From Asanoa ishikariensis (GTDB lineage Bacteria > Actinomycetota > Actinomycetes > Mycobacteriales > Micromonosporaceae), in contig NZ_FNQB01000002.1 in NCBI RefSeq assembly GCF_900107455.1, positions 806,001 to 870,000 of the forward strand: DNA of 64,000 nucleotides, given 5' to 3'. The first letter of the stretch is position 1. Every line of letters starts with the position of its first letter. Both the position numbers and the translations under genes were made by a program. The notes under the pieces are model-generated. The model was not told the origin of the DNA. It did no database searches and saw only the letters and a list, made by a program, of their open reading frames with translations. Below, one piece after another: positions 58,798-64,000 of the stretch.

Positions 58798-59581
58798 TCA
58801 GCGCACGACGCCGATACCCGAAATGGTCTTGTCGTACTCGGTGAAGGTCTGGTTGTTGTAAGGCCCGTAGACCCAGGTGTGCAGCGACTCGGTGGACGTG
58901 TCGATCTCGACCAGTCGCACCGGGTTGGTGGTGTTCGAGTGGAAGGTCTGCAGGAACGAGTAGATCTTGTTGCCGTGTACGCCGGTGTCGACCCGGCTGC
59001 CGGCGATGCCGACGTGGCCGGAGAAGACGAACCGGATGTTCGCGTACTGCTTGACCAGGTTGTCGTAGAGATACTGCGGGCTGGTCGCCCCGTACGACGC
59101 GCTCTGCTCGATGTTGCCGTTGCCGTCGATGTAGTCGTGCGTGACCACGATGACGTTGCTGTGCGGGTTGGCCGCGACAACGCTCCTGGCCCAGTTGACC
59201 GCCTCGACCCGGGGCCACAGCTCCAGGGTCAGCACCAGCCACGAGGCGGTGGTTGCCGATCGCGAGCGAGTAGGGGATCCGGGCGGTCTCCAGCGGGCGC
59301 ATCGCGTTGCGGGCGATCACGTACTGGGAGTGGTCGGGCGTGTCCCAGTTGACCACGTCGCCGGAGGAGGTGACGAACCGGAGGTCGAGCGCGGAACGGT
59401 TCCCCACCAACCAGTTGGTCCGGTTCAGGAACCGGGTGTCCGCGGCGTTCAGCACCTCCTGCTGCGTGTCCGGCATGACCGCGAAGCTGAACTTGGTGTC
59501 CGCGACGGCACCGGACATCTTCGCGTACGCGATGTGCACGTTCCGGTCACAGGCCGCCAGCCTGGTCCTGCTGACCCGCAT
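58798..59581 (-). pseudogene. Metallophosphoesterase with an internal frameshifting deletion
   Basis: Two reading frames carry halves of one calcineurin-like phosphoesterase. The upstream half (59581 to about 59255) reads KFSFAVMPDTQQEVL, VTSSGDVVNWDT and SLAIGNH, ending where the conserved GNHD should be. Around 59250 the sequence switches to another frame reading WLVLTLELWPRVEAVNW, VIVVTHDYIDG and FVFSGHVG down to 58798. The 60 or more residues normally between GNHD and the LELWPR strand are missing. The N-terminus (MRVSRTRLAA) looks like the first residues of a signal peptide but no hydrophobic core follows, so a second deletion is likely. The ribosome site GGAGGAA is still intact. Confidence 0.8.
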
Positions 59582-59603
59582 TGTCGGTTCCTCCATGCAT
59601 GGG

Positions 59604-59615
59604 TGTCCATGGACA
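59604..59615. promoter_or_regulatory. Perfect 12-base palindrome TGTCCATGGACA
   Basis: A perfect inverted repeat, flanked by GGG and ACCC, 23 bases upstream of the broken phosphoesterase gene. It may be a surviving operator of that gene. No cognate regulator is adjacent. Confidence 0.35.
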
Positions 59616-59667
59616 ACCCGCATGTTAGGTACGCGAAATGGACGCCAGCCGTCGTGATCGTGACCAG

Positions 59668-60939
59668 TTAGTCGGCGGTGAGCGTACGGCTCTTGTGCTC
59701 GGTGGCATCGACGGTCGCGGTGAGCGCGGCCGCGTCGACCTTCCCGTTGCCGTTGGACCCGGCGGCCTCAGCGGCCTCCGCCGGCTCCGGTGCGACGGCC
59801 GCCGCCCGTGCCTCGGCCAACGACTGGTGTGCCTTCGCCAGCTCGGCCTGGGCCTCGGCGAGCTGCTTGCGGGCCGCCTCGGTCTCCTGCTGGGTGGCGG
59901 CCAGCCGCTCGGCCTCGTCGTCCTGCTGCCGGCGGATCGCCGCGGCGTGCTCCTCGGCCTGGCGACGCAGCTCGACCGCGTATCGCTCGGCCTCCACCCG
60001 CTGGGCCGTGACCTGCTGCTCGATGCCGGTGCGCCACTGCGTCAGCTCGCGTTCGGCGGCGGCGCTGCGGGACGCGTAGTCCTGCTCGGCGCCGCTCTGC
60101 CGGTCGCTGATCTGCTGCTCGAGCGCCGTGCGGTGCTGGCCGAGCTCCTGCTCGATCGCGGCCCGCCCCTCCGCACCCGACTGCTCCAGCGCGGCGCGCT
60201 GCTCGGCGCCCGCGCGTTCGAGCGCGGCGCGCTGCTCGGCGGTCTCCCGCTCGACCGCGGCCCGCTGTGCGGCGACCAGCGCTTCGGTCTCGGCGCGCAG
60301 CGCGGCCAGCTCGCGTTCGGCGGTGGACCGCCGGCCGCCGATCTCCTGGTCGACCGCGGCGCGCACCGAGTCGGCCTCCTGCCGCGCGGTGACCAGGATC
60401 TGGCTGGACTCGCCGTGCAGCCGTTGGATCTCGGCGTGGGTCGCGGCGAGCTGTGCCTCGACCTCGGCCCGGCGGGCGACGTCGACCCGCTCCTCCTCGC
60501 CGCGCCGGGCGGCCAGGGCGAGCTCGAAGTCGCGGACCGCCGAGGCGGCGTGCCCGCGGGCCTCGTCGACGATGTTGTCGGCCTGGTCGCGCTGGGACTG
60601 CACCGAGCGGTGCGCGTCGGAGCGGATCTCGTCGGCCTGCTCCTCGGCCAGCGCGAGGATCTGCTCGACGCGGGGACCGAGGTGGCGGAACCGCACGACG
60701 TCGATGCTCGCCGCCTCCCGCCGCACCGTGGCCAGCTCGACCTGGAGCTGCTCGACCTGCGCCGAGAGCGTGTGGATCTGACCGAAGTGGTGTTCGCGTT
60801 CGGCCAGCAGTGCGGCGATCTCCTGCTCGGCCTGGCTGACGTAGCGGTCGACCTGGCGACGGTCGTAACCGCGCAGCGCGGACTCGAAGTGGGGGGAGTT
60901 GTCGCCGCCCAGAGCGAACAGTTCCGCGCCGTTGGACAT
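59668..60939 (-). CDS. DivIVA-domain coiled-coil protein, FilP/Scy-like paralogue
   Basis: A 423-residue cytoskeletal-type protein. The N-terminal FESALRGYDRRQVDRYVSQAEQEI is the short DivIVA-like head. SFRHLGPRVEQILALAEEQADEIR is the conserved segment of Streptomyces FilP and its relatives. Long coiled coil fills residues 25-390 and contains near-exact 11-residue units (AEQRAALERAG, AEQRAALEQSG, AEGRAAIEQEL). The C-terminus is Ala/Glu-rich and disordered. FilP and Scy organise tip growth in filamentous actinomycetes. ATG at 60939 follows GAGG. It lies downstream of the second coiled-coil gene with a hairpin between them. Confidence 0.83.
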   Translation of the reverse strand: MSNGAELFALGGDNSPHFESALRGYDRRQVDRYVSQAEQEIAALLAEREHHFGQIHTLSAQVEQLQVELATVRREAASIDVVRFRHLGPRVEQILALAEEQADEIRSDAHRSVQSQRDQADNIVDEARGHAASAVRDFELALAARRGEEERVDVARRAEVEAQLAATHAEIQRLHGESSQILVTARQEADSVRAAVDQEIGGRRSTAERELAALRAETEALVAAQRAAVERETAEQRAALERAGAEQRAALEQSGAEGRAAIEQELGQHRTALEQQISDRQSGAEQDYASRSAAAERELTQWRTGIEQQVTAQRVEAERYAVELRRQAEEHAAAIRRQQDDEAERLAATQQETEAARKQLAEAQAELAKAHQSLAEARAAAVAPEPAEAAEAAGSNGNGKVDAAALTATVDATEHKSRTLTAD

Positions 60940-61060
60940 GGTCACATCCTCACATGCGCCGTCCCGTAGCGCTCCGATACACACCGCATGGCGGGACGTG
61001 CGACTGTTGCTGCCGAATTGAGGGGAGTAGACCAATATTAGCCGAGCGCTCAGACGGCGA

Positions 61061-61092
61061 CAGGCCGCACCGCGAACTCGCGATGCGGCCTG
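61061..61092. terminator. Long hairpin between the two coiled-coil genes
   Basis: CAGGCCGCA (61061-61069) and TGCGGCCTG (61084-61092) pair perfectly. A C-A mismatch and four further pairs (CGCG/CGCG) close an AACT tetraloop. It begins 32 bases past the stop of the upstream coiled-coil gene on the minus strand and should end that transcript. Confidence 0.75.
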
Positions 61093-61123
61093 ACGATGCC
61101 AGCCGTTTGCCCCAGCAGCGGGG

Positions 61124-62362
61124 TCAGGCGGTGGCCGCCGACTTGTCCTCGGCGTCCTTGTCCTTCTTGGTCTCCTGCTTGGGCGCCGCCACCGAGGGGA
61201 CGATGCCCGCGAGGCCCGACAGCATCTGGCCGAGCTGCGCGGTGACCGCGTCCTTCTGACGGGTGAGGTCTTCGACCTCGCGCCGGGCGGTGTTCGTGGT
61301 GATCTCGGCCTCGCTGCGCGCCTCGGTGAGGTGGCGGTGCGCCTCGGACTGAGCTTCCTTGAGGTTCTTGTCGGCCGCGGCGCGGGCCCGGTCGACGGTC
61401 TCGGCGGCGGTGCGCTCGGACTCGACCCGGCGCGCCTCCGCACGCTGCTCGATCTCCTTGGCCCGGTCCTCGGCGGCGCGGGCGCGCTCCTCGGCCTCGG
61501 CGACCAGCTTCTGGGTCTGCGCGACCTGCGAGGCGTGCCGTGCGGACTCTTCGCGCTCCGACTTCTCGCGACGCTCGGCCAGCTCCAGCGCGAGGGCCTG
61601 CAGGTCCTTGTCGCGCTTGTCGCGGGCGTCGCTGAGCATCTTGGTCGCCTCGGCGCGCTTCTCCTCGGCCTCGCGGCCGGCCTTGGCGCGGAGCTGGGTG
61701 ATCTCCCGCTCGGCGGTGGCGCGCAGCGTGGCCACCTCGCGCTCCACGGTCGACTTGAGCTCGGCGACCTCGTGCGCGGTGACCGTGCGCAACTGCTTGG
61801 TCTCGCGGTCGGCGTCGGCGCGCAGCGTGTCGGCCTCGCGGCGGGCCTGCACGCGGACCTCGGCGGCCTCGCGCTCGGCGGCGGTGCGCAGGCTGCCGGC
61901 CTCGCGCTCGGCGGTGGCCTTCATGGCCGCGGCCTCGGCGCGCGCCTTGTCGGTGATCTCGCGGGCCTCGAGGCGGGCCGCGGAGAGGATGCCCTCGGAC
62001 TCGCGCTTGGCCTCGCCCCGGTGGTCGTTGGCCTGCTCCTCGGCGAGGCGCAGGATCTGCTCGACCCGGGTGCCGAGACCGGAGAGCGTCGGCCGGTTGT
62101 TCTCCTCGAGCTGCTTGTTGGTGTCGTTCAGCTTCTGCTCGAGTGCGCCGAGCCGCTGCTCGGCCTGGCGCAGGCGGCGCTGCGCGTCGTTGGTCTTCTG
62201 CTCCGCGTCGGCGCGCTCCTTCTCGGCAGCGGCGAGGCGGTTCTGCAGGCGCGAGATGGTGTCGTCGACCTGCCTGCGGTCGTAGCCGCGCAGAGCGACG
62301 GTGAACTCTTCCGTCGAGTTAGCGTTCTCGAAGAAGCCAAGGGAGGACTGCTGCTGGGGCAT
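61124..62362 (-). CDS. FilP/Scy-family coiled-coil polarity protein
   Basis: A 412-residue protein. The head FTVALRGYDRRQVDDTISRLQNRL and the segment LGTRVEQILRLAEEQANDHRGEAKRE closely match FilP. Residues about 140-230 are a run of at least eight 11-residue units of the type AEREAxxLRxx (hendecads), a right-handed coiled-coil pattern. The end EVEDLTRQKDAVTAQLGQMLSGLAGI also matches the FilP C-terminus, before a Lys/Asp/Ala-rich tail. It is probably the FilP orthologue, an intermediate-filament-like scaffold at growing tips. ATG at 62362. It lies 137 bases downstream of ccrA. Confidence 0.85.
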   Translation of the reverse strand: MPQQQSSLGFFENANSTEEFTVALRGYDRRQVDDTISRLQNRLAAAEKERADAEQKTNDAQRRLRQAEQRLGALEQKLNDTNKQLEENNRPTLSGLGTRVEQILRLAEEQANDHRGEAKRESEGILSAARLEAREITDKARAEAAAMKATAEREAGSLRTAAEREAAEVRVQARREADTLRADADRETKQLRTVTAHEVAELKSTVEREVATLRATAEREITQLRAKAGREAEEKRAEATKMLSDARDKRDKDLQALALELAERREKSEREESARHASQVAQTQKLVAEAEERARAAEDRAKEIEQRAEARRVESERTAAETVDRARAAADKNLKEAQSEAHRHLTEARSEAEITTNTARREVEDLTRQKDAVTAQLGQMLSGLAGIVPSVAAPKQETKKDKDAEDKSAATA

Positions 62363-62499
62363 TGGGACATCCTGGCAGACCTACCAGGGGGCAGCGCAAG
62401 GGCGGTGCGGCCGTTGTCGCCCGACAAAGCATGGTCATCTTACCAGCCTTGGCCGTCGACATAGGAAATTCCGCCGATCGTGGACAAACGGCGAGTCGG

Positions 62500-63849
62500 C
62501 TATTCGCCCCGGAACCTGTTGATCGCTTGTTCGTGCCGCGCGCGCAGCTCAGGATCACGAACGCCCAGCCCCTCGGCAGGTGCGAGGCAGCGGACGCCGA
62601 CCTTTCCCTGATGCCTGTTGTGTTGTACGTCGAGGGTCGCTTGGCCGGTCTGCTCCAGCGGATAGACGCGGGAGAGCGTCGGGTGGATTCGAGCCGAAGA
62701 GATGAGTCGATTCGCTTCCCACGCCTCGCGATAGTTGGCGAAGTGGCTGCCGATGATCCGCTTCAGGTTCATCCACAGATAGCGGTTGTCGAACTCGTGT
62801 TGGAAACCACTTGTCGACGCGCACGTGACGATCGCCCCGCCCCGCCGCGCGACGTACACGCTGGCGCCGAAGGTCTCCCTCCCCGGGTGCTCGAAGACGA
62901 TGTCCGGATCGCGCCCGCCGGTGAGCGTCCGGATCAGCTCGCCCAGTCGGCGCCACTCGCTCGGGTCCTGGGTGTGCTCGTCGGACCAGAACCGGAAGTC
63001 CTCCGCGGCGCGGTCGATGACGAGCTCGGCGCCCATCCGCCGGCACAGCTCGGCCTTCTCGGGCGAGGACACCACGCAGACCGGCGTCGCGCCGCCGTGC
63101 AGCGCGTACTGGGTGGCGTACCCGCCGAGCCCGCCCGAGGCACCCCAGATGAGCACGACGTCACCCTGCTTCATCGCGGCGCCGTGGTGCGAGACGAGCT
63201 GCCGGTACGCGGTGGAGTTCACCAGCCCCGGGCAGGCGGCCTCCTCCCAGGTCAGGTGCCGCGGCTTCGGCATGAGCTGGTTGGCCTTGACCACGGCCAG
63301 CTCGGCCAGGCCGCCGAAGTTGGTCTCGAAGCCCCAGATCCGCTGCTCCGGGTCGAGCATCGTGTCGTCGTGCCCGTCGGCCTCCTCCAGCTCGACCGAC
63401 AGGCAGTGCGCCACCACCTCGTCACCCGGTTTCCATTTGGAGACGCCGGCACCCACCCGGAGCACGACGCCGGCGGCGTCCGAACCCACCACCTGGTACG
63501 GCAGCTCGTGCCGCTTGGTGATCGCCGAGAGCTTGGCGTAGCGGCGGAGGAACGCGAACGTCGGCACCGGCTCGAAGATGCTGGTCCAGACGGTGTTGTA
63601 GTTGATGGCGCTCGCCATGACCGCGACCAGCGCCTCGCCCGGCGCCAGCTCCGGCGTCGGCACCTCCTGCACGTGCAGCGACTTGCGGGGGTCCTTGTCG
63701 CCGGTGGCCAGCCCTTCGAACATGCCGGTCTCGTCGGCCCGCACCACCACACCGCGATAGGTCGGGGGCACCGGTATCCGCCCGAGTGCGGACAGCTCGG
63801 ACGAAGTGGAACCTTCGCCCGCCATGATCGCTTCGACGATCTCGCGCAC
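62500..63849 (-). CDS. ccrA: Crotonyl-CoA carboxylase/reductase
   Basis: A 449-residue medium-chain reductase that carboxylates and reduces crotonyl-CoA to ethylmalonyl-CoA with NADPH. It matches CCR over its full length: DKDPRKSLHVQEVPTPEL, MASAINYNTVWTSIFEPV, VVAHCLSVELEEADGHDDTML, PEQRIWGFETNFGGLAE, GLVNSTAYRQLVS, the NADP loop IWGASGGLGGYA, FEHPGRETFGASVYVARRGG and CASTSG, RIIGSHFANYREAWEANRL. It feeds the ethylmalonyl-CoA pathway or supplies extender units for polyketides. The start is GTG. It is divergent from the gene at the window's right edge, with 102 bases between them. Confidence 0.95.
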   Translation of the reverse strand: MREIVEAIMAGEGSTSSELSALGRIPVPPTYRGVVVRADETGMFEGLATGDKDPRKSLHVQEVPTPELAPGEALVAVMASAINYNTVWTSIFEPVPTFAFLRRYAKLSAITKRHELPYQVVGSDAAGVVLRVGAGVSKWKPGDEVVAHCLSVELEEADGHDDTMLDPEQRIWGFETNFGGLAELAVVKANQLMPKPRHLTWEEAACPGLVNSTAYRQLVSHHGAAMKQGDVVLIWGASGGLGGYATQYALHGGATPVCVVSSPEKAELCRRMGAELVIDRAAEDFRFWSDEHTQDPSEWRRLGELIRTLTGGRDPDIVFEHPGRETFGASVYVARRGGAIVTCASTSGFQHEFDNRYLWMNLKRIIGSHFANYREAWEANRLISSARIHPTLSRVYPLEQTGQATLDVQHNRHQGKVGVRCLAPAEGLGVRDPELRARHEQAINRFRGE

Positions 63850-63951
63850 CCGGAACCTCCGCAGCCCCCGACAATCCCGCTGATCCGGACGTTACGCACG
63901 CCGCCGCCGGCCCGGACCCCGTTCGCGAAACGAGCCACTAGGGTCGGCGCC

Positions 63952-64000
63952 ATGCCGAAGCCGTTTCGCTTCACCGCGTCCATGCCGGGCCTCAACCGGA
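63952..64000 (+). CDS. Start of a divergent gene, possibly an F420-dependent oxidoreductase
   Basis: Only 16 codons are inside the window, starting at ATG with the residues MPKPFRFTASMPGLNR. The pattern resembles the N-terminus of luciferase-like F420-dependent oxidoreductases, whose first strand often reads FRFxVSMPG. The rest lies outside, so the call is tentative. It shares a 102-base divergent promoter region with ccrA. Confidence 0.4.
   Translation, partial: MPKPFRFTASMPGLNR

Noticed and set aside
20-63990. tRNA, rRNA, integrase, transposase or attachment-site signatures
   Set aside because: I found no cloverleaf, rRNA core sequence, DDE or tyrosine recombinase motif, and no flanking direct repeats that would mark a mobile element.

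Overview
The window is about 70% GC with compact genes, frequent GTG starts and ATGA/GTGA stop-start overlaps. Two DivIVA-type coiled-coil polarity proteins, a crotonyl-CoA carboxylase/reductase and an F420-style gene content point to a filamentous actinomycete. A GTTAAC/GGAAGG repeat resembling ones I recall from Micromonospora and Salinispora suggests Micromonosporaceae (Micromonospora, Actinoplanes or Asanoa-like). This placement is inference from sequence features. I see no tRNA, rRNA, CRISPR array, integrase or insertion sequence, so the window looks chromosomal.

Layout. 1-3.9 kb: an alpha/beta hydrolase, a tandem-duplicated 3-hydroxyacyl-CoA dehydrogenase, a small zinc-ribbon protein and a beta-lactamase-fold hydrolase. 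3.9-9.1 kb (minus strand): an exopolysaccharide operon with a GT4, a Wzz-like protein, a Wzy-like polymerase and two GT2 enzymes. 9.5-17 kb: two huge secreted paralogues (sugar dehydrogenase + PKD + surface-type domains) in tandem, separated by a perfect hairpin. 17-19.5 kb: a DUF2855 protein, an FBP zinc-finger protein and an LCM-type methyltransferase. 19.5-26.6 kb: a divergent sugar-acid locus, with D-galactonate dehydratase, a FadR-type regulator and an SDR on one side, and a CUT1 sugar importer plus an intracellular clan GH-A hydrolase on the other. 26.6-29.2 kb: two GNAT acetyltransferases and an MFS exporter. 29.2-32.8 kb: an HxlR regulator fused to a peroxiredoxin domain, divergent from an ABC-2 exporter. 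32.8-38.1 kb: a NmrA-like protein with a divergent HxlR regulator, an SDR without its catalytic tyrosine, a large LuxR regulator and a small helical protein.

38-48 kb is a second glycan locus: FrhB-like iron-sulfur protein, pyruvyl transferase, PIG-L deacetylase, glucose-1-phosphate cytidylyltransferase-like enzyme, C-methyltransferase, then divergently an epimerase/dehydratase, a second zinc-containing methyltransferase, a GT2 and a flippase. It has the flippase that the first glycan operon lacks, and the first has the polymerase and chain-length protein that this one lacks. 48-50.5 kb: a DUF4097 protein, a small membrane protein and two acetyltransferases (one siderophore-type) behind an iron box. 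50.7-55.3 kb: a complete urea importer urtABCDE. 55.3-59.6 kb: a small HTH regulator with its membrane partner, a membrane-anchored beta-helix protein, an AI-2E-family permease and a broken metallophosphoesterase. 59.7-63.8 kb: two FilP/Scy-like coiled-coil proteins and ccrA. The window ends inside a divergent gene.

The most interesting items are the redoxin-fused HxlR regulator with spaced repeats next to an exporter, the twin dehydrogenase-surface proteins, the tandem dehydrogenase whose two halves carry different cofactor signatures, the FrhB/pyruvyl-transferase glycan module, and the iron-box acetyltransferase pair.
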